64,000 nt of DNA, from positions 2,418,001 to 2,482,000 of the forward strand of contig JACAAK010000001.1 of NCBI GenBank assembly GCA_025093985.1, in the 5' to 3' direction. Positions 1-12,164 of the stretch are shown in pieces; the stretch's first letter is position 1; every line of letters begins with the position of its first letter. A program made the translations under genes and the position numbers. Source of the DNA: Calvatia gigantea (Eukaryota; Basidiomycota; Agaricomycetes; Agaricales; Lycoperdaceae). Under the pieces are notes generated by a model that worked only from the letters and a program-made list of their open reading frames with translations, did no database searches and was not told where the DNA came from.

Positions 1-341
1 TATCTTTCCGCACTACAGCCGATTCGGCAGTTGCGGGTTGACTACTGGTAACCGTGCGCTAGATATTACAATTTTGTCAGGATTGTTTGGGGTTATTGAA
101 AAGAATATGACAAGGCAAGAATGCAGAAAGCGCGGATAGTTGGGACAATAACAATAAAGATACGAAGTGAAGCTATGGGGCAAAGTAGTAATAAGCAATC
201 AGTAAACTAAAGGTGTAATAACGATTAACAAGAAATGTAAGGGGGCAAGGGACAATATCGGCAGAATAAGAAGCCAGACTTGCACACGTAGAGTCCATGA
301 GCGACCAGTCAGGCTGACCGATACTTCAATGAGTCCCAGTT
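1..341. other. Left edge, no gene seen
   Basis: This stretch lies 3' of the SET9 stop codon. Short open frames exist on both strands, but none shows a recognisable motif or a plausible splice pattern. It probably holds the SET9 3' untranslated region and intergenic DNA. Confidence 0.5.
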
Positions 342-3300
342 CTACACATCAGATACATCAGAATATGCATCATCCCAACCAGCGTGGATGAAACTTGGTT
401 TGGTGTTACTTGAGTAAACGTGCGAACGGAATTGCATGGGCCTTTGCATGAGATGATGAGGTTTGTCGACGACGGGATAGATGTGAATAAGCTCCATCGC
501 AGCCTCATCCTCGGAAGGTGTATTAGAAGGACAAGTGAGATTGTCGGACGGTATCGATGCTACATCCGAGTTAACCTAAGGGACAAGATACATTAGCGCC
601 TGTCAACACTCACGTAGTGAATATATCACGGACCTCATGACGAGAAGGATCATAGTCTGGTGTACGCGCTGAGTGCACTCTACGACCAGTCCGATCTGTA
701 ACAGACGGCTCTATAATCGAACGTTCCGTGTCCTCATAGTTTCCCTCCAAAGGAGAGCTAAGAGCAGGTGACGAAGAGGTAGAAGCCCATCGCCGTTTGG
801 CAAATGCGAAGGGAGAGGGTTTGTATGTCAGTGAGCCGCGGGATAACGCCGGTGTGGACAAGGATAGATGTTGATCTTCGTGGTCAAGGTCAATAATGGC
901 TGGAGCAGGTGGCGATAAATGATCTTCTGGCGTTTCAGGACCTCGTTCGTCTTCCGATGACGATGGTTCGTCTTGTAGCACAGGGTTCGCCCAAGCGTGC
1001 AGGGCGAAGCGGAGAGGATTCGGGTTCGAAACCAGGCTGGCTCCTTTAAATGTTGATGCTCGAGGAAGAACCTTTTGCAGGGACATTGATTCATCCTTGG
1101 TTGGATCAGCCTCCAGCGATAGCTTCTTCCTGGGATGTTCTTCGCTGTGAGATGGGTCCTCATTCTCCCTCTTTTTACGAGGGGAAGAACGAGTGGGCCT
1201 GGCTGGTTCCGATTTTTCTTTGCGAGGACTCCCCTCAGTTGAAGAGCCGGAACCGGTAGCCGCTCTGGCCTGCCCTTTGTTGAGCCTTCAAGAGCGTGTC
1301 CTTGCGTCCAAAGCGACCATTCATATTCCTGGGTTGTGAAAAGTTGGATTTCAGTGGTATCTGCGTAGCCGACTCCTCAGTTTTGATGACCGGGATAGTA
1401 TTAAGTAGTTTATCGGACAACCGTGGTCTGCCTCTCTTCCGCTTGACAGATTCTGCAGAAGATTGTTGCTCGGGGGTACTCTTGGGGGAACTAGAACCTT
1501 TCGCAGAAGGGGTTGTGATACGTGACGCCAAGGAGGAAGACGGAATCGCATTTGTAGTGGTGATTTTGGCGGCGGCGGAAACGGCTTGCTTCTGCTTGAC
1601 TACCACCACTTGTACATCGGTCTTTTGGCGTTTGGGCAGCGGTTCCTCCTCACGAGAATCATCCTTCCTGGCGCGTTTGCTAGCACAGGCAGCAGCAGCA
1701 AGTTTGTGGTCTAGTACGGGGAGGGTTTTCTGAGTCACACGCTTGTTGACGTCCAAAGGAGTGGATTCCTCTCTTGGCGTGATCGAGAATGCGGCGCCAT
1801 GGACTGGCACACGGCGAGGCCATGGGTGGTTATAGATAGCAAAATGACGCAGACACCTGTGGTAAACAAGATCAGCAAATGAGAGCGGCATCGCAGGGAC
1901 ACGACACACCTTGGGCAATCCTGCTTCTTCTTTTTCTTCCCATTCTCAAACCCAAGCCCCCATACCACTTTTGAGTCCACGGAGATAAGGGGTAAGACAT
2001 TCCCACAAGTCGCACAGGTGGGTAGTTGTTTCCCATCTGGCCCTCGAGGTGTGGCAGGTTTTGAGGGTGTCTTGACCGGTTCAGATGCAGTCGGAGCCGC
2101 AGGCCGTGTGCGCAAAACACGAGCTTCAACCTCTTCCCTTTTGATTGGAACACTTTCTCGATCTGCTGTTAATGGGTGACCTCGTTTGGGTGTTTCGGAT
2201 GGGGTGGCGGAATTGGCTGCCTTGCCTTTGCCTTTATTCCTACCATGTTCCACCGAAAGTAATGCGGACGTGGACCGGGTTACTCGTTTCGAGGGAGTGG
2301 CGGATGCACTCTCCGCCCGCGAGGACATCTGCTTGTCCGGATCGGAAATCACTTCCTGAGCTTTCTGGCGGCGCGTCGAGATGATAGAGCGGAAGGGCGT
2401 ACAGGAGTCGCTGCGGGGGCTAGCATCACCAGTGGAAGAAAGCGAGCTGAGAGAAGAGGAAAAACGAGCGAGGGGTTCAGGAACGGGGGTTAAATGAGCA
2501 TGACTGTTGGGAGGGTCGGGGGGTATGGAGGGAGTAAGTGAAGTAAGCTCAGAAGCTGTATCAACTTCCGTCGTGAGCTCAATTTCACCATCAGCAGGGA
2601 TATCCTCAGCATTTGCTAGAGGCATTTTATTGTCCTCCTCGTTCTCGCTCTCATCACTCTCCTCCTCGCGAGTTACGATAGCATACACACCCCGTCGAGT
2701 TCTTCTCTCATTGACATTGAGGGGGACATGTGGTTCGGATTCGGGTCCTGTTGCCTCCGAATCGGAATCACTATCAGAATTCGAGCTGGAATCGCTTGGT
2801 TCACCGCTTTCGTCATCTTGTTCAGGGGCATAACCTCCCCTGCCATTCTTTTCGCACGTTTCGCAGAGGCAATGACGGTTCTTGCGACCAACTGTTAAAA
2901 AAAAAACTGACATTGGTGAGGATGCGGCAAGAGGTGGTTAATCAACGCACAATATCCATCACCATAATGTGCCGTAATTTCTTCACCAACGTTGATATGC
3001 CTGAGAACTCGGAAGGTGATGTATCTTCCTTCACGGAAAAGCTCGCAGTTGTTATTACAGTCGTGCTGTCATGGGATGCGTCAGGAAGCCGAAAAAGAAG
3101 GGCAAGTGCGCATACATTTACAAATCGGGCTGGTCCCAAGAACAGGTGGTTCTTCTTCATGGACCTAGAGTGAATGACACTGAAGTCCCGCCTGATATCG
3201 CCATTCCGCAAGCCTGCCCTCTTAAGTTCTCTATCCTCCTCGTCTGTGAGGTTAGCCATTGAGCCCTTGAGTTCGGTGATAACCGTGCCAGGGGCCAAAG

Positions 3301-4001
3301 AGCGGGTTGCGAGGATGCAAAGTTCCGATTTTCCCGTCCTCTCAGAATAGCGGGACGTGTGGGCGATTTCGATAGAGCCTGACGGGTTGTATAGCTCGAA
3401 ATACCGTGAAGCATGGCTATATGCGTGTTATATGGTGTGAGATGAAGGTCGAGGATATGCGGGGAAAGTGAGAAAACACACGTGGCAAATGCATTGATCT
3501 GCTTTTGGGTATACGACTTGAGGTAGTAACGAACAGCGGGGAGTCTGTTGAGGGGGCGCAGCAGTCAGAAAACTGAGGCGGGAGGGAGCGTTTGGGGCAT
3601 TTGCGGTGAGAGACACGGCAGATGGACATACGTGATGAGCTCATCAACAGCCAGACGAATGGCATTCTGAAGGGAACCCTTGTAAAGGACAAGCTGATAG
3701 AACAGGTGGATAGGAAAGGAACGCGTTCAGAGGATTAGACCGACGCGAAGTGTAAGGACGAGCCAAGGAGACTCACGCGTCTCACGATCTGGAGTAATTG
3801 GTGTGAGTCGGTCTTGGGCAAGCGCTTGCCAGGGTCCATCTTGTGAACATACAAGGGAACTGCGCCTGTGCCGAGCTTCTCGACGAGGACATGACCGATG
3901 AAATCGTCGTCGTTGGAGAGGTCGCGCATGTTCATGACCTTGGTGGGACGCCAGATGAGGGATGCGGTGGCAGCTGGTGCATGGTGGCTAGTGGACGCCA
4001 T
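342..4001 (-). CDS. SET9: Histone H4-K20 methyltransferase, Set9/Suv420 type
   Basis: Predicted to methylate histone H4 lysine 20 in chromatin, acting in the DNA damage checkpoint in other fungi. The start is the ATG at 4001. A second in-frame Met at 3935 opens NMRDLSNDDDF, where related proteins often begin. The N-terminal helical region is on exons 4001-3777 and about 3690-3480. The SET core follows: GTVITELKGSMANL, then RFVN joined by splicing to HDCNNNCE (cofactor site), and GEEITAHYGDGYF. The post-SET cysteines are in NRHCLCETCEKNG. The long C-terminal half is low complexity, with an AT-hook (KRKRGRPRL, near 1440) and a CATCG/CPRC cysteine pair. The last exon, 575-342, ends FIHAGWDD plus an acidic tail. 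Its acceptor is good (CTTAG), but the only phase-compatible upstream donor I find is a weak GTCCGT at 633, so that junction is uncertain. At least eight exons. Confidence 0.9.
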
Positions 4002-6058
4002 CGACGACGGGGTCGAGGCAAGAGGAGGATGTGAAGGGAGATGGTGGTGGTGTGGGGAAAGGAAGGAGAAGAGGACCAAGCAGTCTAAGAAACCCTTTGG
4101 ACGTTTACGAGTGATGTCTCCTCTTAGAGCCCTCATTTTCTCTCATCACACAACGCCTTTACGTAATCACCGTCCCTTCGTCATTAGTCGCCAAGTTTAA
4201 GTCCAGTAACCAGTGTATGTTGTCCCGGTTTCATCATCACATCGTTACTCGTTGTTCCCGACCTTACATCCACACAGCCTGCACACCTGCACTGCAACAC
4301 ACCGATGTGGGCGCACTAGCAGCAACACACTGCCTTGCCCTAATTATGAAGTTTGGCGTCCTAAAACTTGCCACAGCGAAAATTGATTGATCTGTCCATC
4401 CAACATCCGACCCCTACGGCACTAGGAGGCTGCCGTGCCCAAGTTATGTCGCCGGCTTTTCATCCATCGCACCTTATCATTCCTGAATGAATCATCTCTG
4501 TCCATACCCATTACGCCAGGTGCCACATCTGCGTGCGCTTCACATGTGTTACTTATCCCGCACTTCTTGGTGACACAACACCGGACCAGTAAACTCTCGT
4601 CCCCCTGATCGCTTTCTTCCGGCCGGTGCCATTGATGGCCCATCAGGCTTACACAATACGCCACAGCTTGAGGTTCATGAGCAGCCCACACCAATTGTCC
4701 TGAACTTCTGCACATTGATTGCTCAGCCGCACTACATTAGCTCCCGGATCGGTGTATTAACCACAGGGCGCGTCAATATATATGTCAAGGAAATTACAAA
4801 ACAACACTTCGATTTCCTTCCATCGCAAGATCTGCAGTTACAAACGTAGGTAAATCCTTGTCATTTCTTTCCATATCGAGAACGATCTCCATTTCGCTCA
4901 GCTGAAACACCCATGGCGTATACAATTACACATCAGGCCCAGGGCCCCCGGCATTCAAATATTCGAGAGAGATGGCGGCACTCATCAAAGGCTGCACTTG
5001 CTTCTCTTCTCCGTTGTTCCTCAAACCATGCTTTTGAAGCATCAAGAATTTTGGCTGTCAATAGTTAAAAGGAAAACACTAGCAACGCAATACTATCGAA
5101 GCTGGCGGGTCATATCTCTATATCCCCCAAAACCAAAACCCTTGCTCGGTATCCACGGAAGTTCCCCAAAGATCCCTTATGGATCCTGGCCACCGCACGC
5201 ATGATGCCCAACCTATGTGCTTAAGAACTATCTCGCAGGTGTTGTCCCTTTCAGAGACATTTGCTCCACAAGTCGCTCGCCATGCGGCAGACCGCGAGCC
5301 CTTCTCAGGCAGGGTATTTTCCGCCTATGGTCCCCAAGAAGGAGGGTTCCGTCTCCACTCTCTCGAACTTTCTTGTGTCATTTCTACAGAAGTAACCCTA
5401 CAAACCGGTTATCTTCTCTCACACATCTCGTTTTCACCCCACATTCATTATGGCAGCTCTATCCAGGGCGCATCTATACCCTAGCGATCACATCGGCGCT
5501 ATTATCCAACTCAACCGAAAATAGGTGGTGCCCAATATGGACGGGTCCGTCGTTTCACAATCGGGCCCGCCATTAAAATTAAAATTGCCAGCTCGGAACC
5601 GGGTTAAGTATGTCGTTTGGTGTAACAAAGTGCACCAATCCAACACCGGACGCCAAGCTCCAACGGGCGGCAGTAAAATTATTGGCTACGTGTCGCTACC
5701 ACTGATGAGCGCTATTGTTAATCATCACACCCCACTTTCGTAATAAGAGGATCGGATCAAGTCACAAGTTTATTCCAAGAAGCGTATGCTCAAGTCCAGC
5801 GACTTCACGTTCTGGTATCCGGTCAGCTTTGTGTCTACTATTTCATACATCGGGATTTTATCGCAATTTTATTTCTCTTGAAAAAGGAGTGGGGGGTAGC
5901 CCCGGATACCCATACTTATCTCCCCCGAGGTCTCCGGAACCAACAAAAATGTATTAAGCATCCAGCACCACGCAAGGTATTATGAGCAAATCTATTCCCG
6001 GCGACGTCACAGAGACCAATTCAGGAAATCGAATGCCCTTTTACGGACTTCTTAAGCT
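4002..6058. other. 2-kb intergenic region, no gene recognised
   Basis: No frame here has a known domain or a convincing chain of splice sites. The short plus-strand frames between 5000 and 5960 have unremarkable, non-hydrophobic, low-similarity translations. It holds the SET9 promoter side and possibly decayed sequence. Nothing else could be supported. Confidence 0.4.
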
Positions 6059-6393
6059 TTAAGGACCAGCCACTCGATCCATAACGCGTCCTTCAATCAC
6101 TCCGCGCGGTAGTACAATCACATTCACACGGAGTAGGCCAATTCCACGGACTCTCAGAGCGCTAAGGACAAGACGCATAAACAGTAGATATCCGATTCGT
6201 ACCACATGGTCTCCAAGCTTGGCAGGATCTACGAAGTCGAGATAACCAAGTAGTTGAGGAGTGGGAATAAGTTGGAATACAACAGTTGAGCCCGGGGTAA
6301 CGCCTGAGAGGAAGGGAGGGTGGGGAAGAAGGGGATGCAATGTGCAAAGTGGAGGAAAACGGAATCACAATACAAGGAGGCATCGATGATCTG
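6059..6393 (-). CDS. Possible small protein of unknown function
   Basis: I do not recognise this protein. A minus-strand frame from the ATG at 6393 opens MPPCIVIPFSSTLHIASP. A second frame then continues without introns to the stop at 6059 with a protein-like, hydrophobic text (for example LLGYLDFVDPAKLGDHVVRI). Moving between the two frames needs a single extra base near 6320-6300, like the other +1 shifts in this window. It lies 3' of the FAM72-like gene on the same strand. Alternatives are a 3' untranslated region of that gene or chance ORFs. Confidence 0.3.
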
Positions 6394-6506
6394 GAACGGA
6401 CTGAATCAAGAACGGCCACGAGCGAACATACACCACACTTGATTGAAGAAAAAAAAAAACAGTGGCAAGATATAATCGTTGCAGGATCGTAAAAGTGCAG
6501 GCCGGA

Positions 6507-7701
6507 TCACCGTCCAAACACCACCCTACCGAGATTCTTCCCTGCTCGCTCCACGTTATGGCCATGGGCATTCGGACAAGCGTCTTCGGCTCCACGCGCA
6601 CCCGCCTTACTTCTGGCCCGCTTGTCGTCTTCCACACCTGGGATCTCTCCACACCTTTTCAAATGATGCCAAAAGAGTACGTCCCCGGGTTTTAGGGCTC
6701 TCGATGTCGGTAAATCTTTCTGGTCCGGCAATGTACCAGATGCTGTGTTCGGATAAGCAACATTGACAAGAAGCGGGGGACTCGAGTCCGGGTTTGGCAG
6801 AGGCGAAGAGGTTGGGTGTGGTGTGGCGGCAGAAGGGGGAGCTCTGCGGCTCGAGGAACGAGAATCGAAAGGACGAGAGTAAGAAAAATAAGGTGATGCC
6901 GAGGAGTCGGAAAGTGTGGAGGTAGCGACTGTGGCCAGAGGGTTCGCTTGTTCAAGGGGAGGAGTCGGCATAGGCTCCGGATTGGGGGAGCTATTGCGAC
7001 CATAGGGGTAGTGAAGCGAGCCATGAAACTCCCGCGTACTCGCTGATAGTGGTGGATCAAGAGAGACAGAGCTAGAACCGACAGCAACGCCAGTGGGCTC
7101 GTAGGGAATGACGCCTGGTTCGTCCAGAATATAATGGCGTTCAGTACCAACTACCTCGCTGGAATGGAAGACGAAGCGATGGCCATTGGTAGCTCGGTTG
7201 GTCGCAGAAATGGAGGAAGTACAACGCGTGCACTGATGGGATGTGTCAGACGCTTGAGCAACCTGATTTAAATAAATAAGATTCGTACCGGAATAACGAT
7301 CATGTAGCCGATTGTATTACCACAGCCGTGGCAGCAGAGTGTTTGGGTTAAGCACTCGCATGTACGTGGGGGGACATTAGAGGATGTTGGTCGACAGGGA
7401 GAGCGACATCGCAAGGCGTCGGGATTTGCAGCATATGCCGAGCAATTAATAGGGAGAGCGTCGGAAGAGAACAAAGAGACATTTGGTCTAAGTAGAAGAA
7501 CGGCCTGATAAGGACGATCAGTAATGGTGAGGGGATGGAGAGGTAAGAGAAGGAGAGAACCTTCATCGCGCGGTTTGTGAGGAAGATACTGCAGGACTTG
7601 CAGTCGAGAATCCAAATCTTATGTGCAATGGGTGGAGGGGGAGGTTGAGGATACGGGTTTGGAGGGAAGAGGTGGGGGTGGTTGAATTGTGCATATGCCA
7701 T
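6507..7701 (-). CDS. FAM72-family protein
   Basis: Three exons spell a protein with the FAM72 core. Near the N-terminus is ILDCKSCSIFLTNRAMK, joined by splicing to AVLLLRP. It is followed by CECLTQTLCCHGCGNTIGYM, then, across a second intron, CTRCTSS and GHRFVFHSSEV. These match the four Cys pairs and the terminal HxxxxFH-like segment of the family. In mammals FAM72A binds the uracil glycosylase UNG2 and lowers its level. Whether this holds in fungi is not known to me. The protein is about twice the vertebrate length because of a proline/serine-rich insert and a C-terminal part with GDVLFWHHLKRCGEIPGVED. The start is the ATG at 7701, 137 bp from the divergent RRP17 start. The stop is at 6507. 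Confidence 0.8.
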
Positions 7702-7838
7702 GAGAGGGAGAGAGAGTGCGAGAGACCAGCCATTTGGACACTTATATGCGAACACCCAAGCACTTATCCCCGCCCTGTCATCTCCCCTCTCAGTCCAGCC
7801 GATCATCGCTGACTAAGCATCTCTTCTTGTTTTCCTCC
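7702..7838. promoter_or_regulatory. Bidirectional promoter, FAM72-like / RRP17
   Basis: Only 137 bp separate the two start codons, so both transcription units must start inside it. It is rich in C and T on the plus strand. I see no clear TATA box or named factor site. Confidence 0.55.
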
Positions 7839-8668
7839 ATGGACAACCTCACCGCGCTCACCCACGCTCCTACCATCACCGCCGCAAAAAAGCGCGCTAA
7901 GCGTCATCAGATCAACGAAATCATCTTCGATGATGAGGCACGAAGGTGCGCCCTTGCTGTTACTTCGCCTTCTTTTCCTCTCACACCTATCAGGGATTTC
8001 CTCACCGGCTTCCACAAACGCAAAGTAGCAAAGGCGGAAGCCGCCCGCACGAAAGCCCAGGAACGGGAAAAACAAGGGCGATTGGAGGCTCGACGCGAGG
8101 TTAATCAATCTACCATCTCAGCTATGCTATTGGGTGCTGACATCCATCTCGCGCAGCAACGCCGCATCCTGCGTGAACAAGCCATCGAGAATGCCAAAAA
8201 AGTAGAGGGCGCATATGCCTCTATCTACGGTGTGTACCACCTCATCTTATTCGTCCCTAACATGTGTTTTGACCCAATCAAGGGCAACGAGACAGTGAAG
8301 GGGACCATGACGACGAATGGCCAGGTATCGCCTTGTCGTCCAAGGCTAAAGGCAAACAGCGAGACGACGAGTACGAAGACGAAGAAGTACTAGCAACTGT
8401 CACCGTCGTGGAAGACTTTGATCCTGATACTATTCGCCATGGCTCTCCAAGACCACTCCCGTCACCCCTATCGCTTCCTCAATGTCAACCCCAGTCCAGT
8501 AATAAACTAGTTCCAAAATCAGAAGCAGCACCATTTTCGAAGAAACCCAAGATTCAAAAGATACGCTACCAGACAAAAGGGGCACGTAAAGCCGAACGTC
8601 GAAAGCAGTTCACACGAAGAACAGAAAAGGCAGAGCGGGCCCGTGGAAAGGTTAACCGTAAAACCTAG
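7839..8668 (+). CDS. RRP17: Nucleolar rRNA-processing protein Rrp17/Nol12
   Basis: Rrp17 is a nucleolar 5'-3' exonuclease-like factor needed for 5' end processing of 5.8S and 25S rRNA. The spliced product opens MDNLTALTHAP and carries the Nop25/Rrp17 signature AAKKRAKRHQINEIIFDDEA, then FLTGFHKRKVAKAEAARTKA and a long basic coiled coil ending NAKKVEGAYA. The C-terminal half is acidic, then strongly basic (KGARKAERRKQFTRRTEKAE), typical of nucleolar proteins. Exons are 7839-7945, 7994-8099, 8157-8229 and 8283-8668, all with good GT/AG borders and matching phase. The start is the first ATG giving the conserved N-terminus. It shares a short promoter with the FAM72-like gene. Confidence 0.9.
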
Positions 8669-10411
8669 CACAAGAAAAAGCAAGGCAGTACAAAAAGATG
8701 TCCGAGATGCCCCTGTATGAACAGATCTTTCTAACTCCCCGATGTTAGCACTCATTCGTTGATTGGCCTCAGGATTCTCAGGAGGACTTGAGATCGGAAT
8801 GCCACACACACTCTTGTAGCACCTATTTATATGCTATGGGTATGATACGCATCATGACCCATTCCCATAAGGTAGAAGAAGTTCACCAATTCATTACTAT
8901 TTTAGGGTGTGAACACATGACAATCTTAATATTCTCGGGAAATTTCTTACTAGAATACTTGGTTTCACTTGGAGGAAAAACACTTTCTTCTGATACGGCT
9001 ATCGAAGCATTCGCACCTCCACGGATCTCCAGAGTCTCGCGGACTGGACCATTCTACAAGGGTTGTTTATCCCAGGGTCTTATTTCAACTCTGCTTGCAC
9101 TTCTTAGCAGTGAGGAAGGTCGTAAGGCTGGCACCCGAAGATTTCATATTTGATTGACAGAACGGCCTCCAATATCCTGCGGTTTCACATCTTCTCGAAC
9201 AGGAATAGGGATTGATAAACAAATATTACTTTGTACCGAAACTAAATCCCCCTCCATCTCCAAGGCTCGGATCAGAAACCAGCATGACGTTTGAGGGAAG
9301 GCGGAAACACCGCCTGAAAAATAGATATCTTTCAGATTCTGATAGACACCGTATGGCGAAATGGTCCATAAACCGGGATCGCCCACATGTTTATTCTGAA
9401 GTACAGGAGAGACGGGCGCAAATTAGGGTGCCTGTGTGCCTCAAAGTTCCTGGTTTCCTGTTCCCAGCAGTCCCAACATAAGATTGTGTGCCTTCGATAC
9501 GTGTCCTCGCGGGGAAACTTGAATTTCGAAAACTTTCGGACAGCTGTCAGGGACGAAAAGCTAGAGGTCGCTCTTCTAGAACTTGGAGTGAGAGTGACGC
9601 CGAGGATCGGGTCGAACGAGGGGACTGGCGGAGACGACAATCATAATGTATAAGTGTTCGCCAGTCCAGAAACTCGAACGGAGTATATATATAGCTCGCT
9701 ACCTTAGAAGAGGAACGGTAGGACCCCCGAAAATTGGGGGGGGGACCCCTGATCAAATCCGGATAAGAATTGGGAAATCGCACAAGAGCCCTGTTCAGTT
9801 TCCCGGATAAAAATTGAAAATTTCGGCTGAAACCCTAGTAGGGTTTCCGGATAAAAAAGGGGGGGCCGGAGGCCCCTGATTTTTTTCCGGATAAGAATCG
9901 CAGAATTTTTCGAAAAATTGTGCGGATAAAAAGCCCAAATCTCGGATCAGGGATCCTCCCCTATATTCGGGGGTCCTGGAATGGTCCGAGGGGAGAGCGG
10001 GAATCAACCCATCAGCACCAGCCAGCCTTACACTGGCAAGTTCGAGGGCCCGGGCGCGGTGACCTGCAAAGTCCCATAGAATCAAAGATAAACTTCGGAA
10101 GAGACCAGAAGCGCAGTCGAACATATTAAAAGCAGTCAAAAATCTTGATTAAGTCCAATGTACGAACCCAACGCCAGCAAGAAAGGCCAAAATCTCTTTT
10201 CAAAGTAACACGTACATAGATGATAGATGTGCAACAACAGAAAATGAAAAACGCGCGGCACGTGATAATCGCACGTGTTGTTATGCTGGTCGTGACTCGT
10301 GGCCATGCAAGGCAGCACCGCAAATTGAATTGCGCTTTTGGCTCCTCCCATCTATCTGCCCTCTCTGACTGTATATCTTCATAAAATATTAATACTTTGC
10401 AGTGAAAGAGA
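8669..10411. other. Intergenic, contains one diverged repeat copy
   Basis: This is 1.7 kb without a recognisable gene between the tandem plus-strand genes RRP17 and BOS1. The segment from about 9715 to 10000 is a copy of the TTCCGGATAAAA repeat, listed separately. The rest gives short unconvincing frames. Confidence 0.5.
9715..10000 (+). repeat. Diverged repeat with TTCCGGATAAAA motifs, copy A
   Basis: It opens with a G/C-run palindrome (CCCCCGAAAATTGGGGGG at 9723-9740). CCGGATAA-type motifs follow near 9759, 9804, 9848, 9888 and 9922. The phrase TTCGGCTGAAACCCT at about 9821-9835 recurs in copy B. The 3' half (about 9877-9982) aligns with copy C. There is no coding potential. The same order and orientation in all copies argues for a real dispersed element rather than simple low complexity. 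Confidence 0.65.
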
Positions 10412-11405
10412 ATGAACTCGCTATATACCTCTGGTGTCCGACAAACCGCATCACTGCAGGCCGACTTGGAGCGGCTGCGAGGTGGCGACACTTCGGCTTC
10501 TCTCCTTGGTGCGCATAGTCTTCATATTAGCGGGCATACGGAAGTCGCTAAGCATAGTTCGTGTTTGTCCTGTTAGGACAGATATCCGCTTCTCTAGCTG
10601 CTATGAGTCGAACAATAGAAGACTATGACTCCATGGCGAAACGGGAGATGATTAAGGCCAAGCAAGAGAAAGCACAAATGTACGCTGCAACTCGCGTCCG
10701 CAGTCTCAAAGTACTGATTTATTGAAAAATTGTTTGTAACTATAGGCGTGTGCAGAAGTTTCGTTCCGACTACACAGAATTTCGAAGTCAGTTCGAAATC
10801 CTGAAGACGGAGGCACAGGATAGGGTATGTCCGTCCCACTGTTACAGATTACCCTAGGTTCTTATTCCTGAACAGCAAGCGGCCTCTCAACGAGCCGAAC
10901 TCATCTCTTCTTCCGCTACCCAAAACACTTCTTCCGACACCCGGCGGCGTTTCCATACGACTCCCCCACAATCAACACTTCATCCAGGTCTCCGCCCTGC
11001 GAGTCAGCCAGACACTATATCTGAATCCCCCTTCCGTTCGGCATCGCCCTATAACAATTACAATCGAGAATTCCGTGCACTTGACGAACATAGTTTTATT
11101 CAAAACACAGAGAGTCGTCTTGACGAGTTTCTCGCCCAGGGTAGGGAAGCACTGGATAATCTAGTAGGTCAAAGAGAAATGCTCAAAGGAACACACAAAC
11201 GATTGCTGGACGCCGCGAATACTCTAGGATTGAGTCGGCAGGTGATTGGGTGGATTGAAAGGCGAAGGTACTTATGCATATAACTCTACCTACTGGTCTA
11301 GGCTGACTCCTCGCTGCTCTCAGTACACAAGACATGTACATCTTCATTGGGGGGGCCATCTTCACGTTTTTCTGTTTCTTCTTGATATGGCATTATCTGG
11401 GGTAA
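10412..11405 (+). CDS. BOS1: ER-Golgi Qb-SNARE Bos1/membrin
   Basis: Bos1 is a SNARE on ER-derived vesicles that pairs with Bet1, Sec22 and Sed5 for fusion at the cis-Golgi. The product opens MNSLYTSGVRQTASLQADLE and continues YDSMAKREMIKAKQEKAQM and FRSDYTEFRSQFE. After a variable linker comes the SNARE core (LDEFLAQGREALDNLVGQRE, then LLDAANTLGLSR). A single C-terminal membrane anchor follows (DMYIFIGGAIFTFFCFFLIW), leaving a four-residue luminal end. Exons are 10412-10508, 10577-10679, 10746-10824, 10876-11267 and 11324-11405, and all phases agree. It is the last gene before the gene-poor island. Confidence 0.93.
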
Positions 11406-12164
11406 TAAACGGTTCCAGCCTTATCACTCTATTGGCCCTTGGTCATCCATTAAGAATTCGTAGCGGCGCCATGTGCGCCAGTCCCCGACTCTGGTGTTTA
11501 CCACCATTAATGTGATCGTAACTGTTTTATGTTTCAAATTCTCTTTTATGACATTGGTACTGAGTCCAGGCATCCCTTCCGTGACTAAATGTTCCATCCT
11601 TTGGATATCCTTTTATTTGATATTTATTTATTTTCGTTTAAGTCTGCTCCAGGCTCAATTCAAGAACACAAGTGATTTAACAAGGGAAAACTTTGAAATT
11701 CATACTAGCTAATCAGTATTGTGCGATGAAGCGAGGGACTACCGTATCACAGAGCCAGCAAAAACGGAGAGAAGTATCGCTCAAGGGACGCCTTGCTTCG
11801 CAGAGGAGAAAATGGGGCTCGTTATGAAAATGGGGGCACTAGTACAAGGTATCTGTATCCCCTTCGATTCGATTGGTGCAGACTGAAATTCCAAATGACA
11901 TTCTTTCGATTACATGCGGGGTGGTACTTCACACAGGTGTGCGCTATCAATATCTTTCGATGCTTATATTCCCACGGTTCGATCTCATTCGGCAGAGACT
12001 TGTAACCATTTCAAGTCGACAGAACCCTCCTCTTGCTTCGCAGAGTCGGGGATTCACACAATTCTAAGCAAGTAAATAATTACATGAGTTGAGCCTCCGC
12101 CTAAAATAGCCCTATGTCAAGGTAACGGCCGACCTGTTTCATGTATGATTTGGTAGTCTGCCAC
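11406..12164. other. Intergenic, gene-poor island begins
   Basis: AT-rich sequence without a recognisable gene. The 14-base word CTTGCTTCGCAGAG occurs at about 11792 and 12032, which is too little to define an element. Confidence 0.4.

Noticed and set aside
1021..1032. GGTTCGAAACC, resembling a tRNA B box
   Set aside because: It lies inside the SET9 coding frame, and no matching acceptor stem, A box or anticodon arm surrounds it.
1296..1733. Plus-strand frame opposite SET9
   Set aside because: A shadow of the low-complexity Lys/Ser/Thr region of SET9. It has no domain or splice pattern.
11976..11990. GGTTCGATCTC, another B-box-like word
   Set aside because: No cloverleaf can be drawn from the flanking 90 bases.
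11792..12045. CTTGCTTCGCAGAG repeated at 11792 and 12032
   Set aside because: Only 14 bases match and the flanks differ, so it may be chance or a remnant too short to name.
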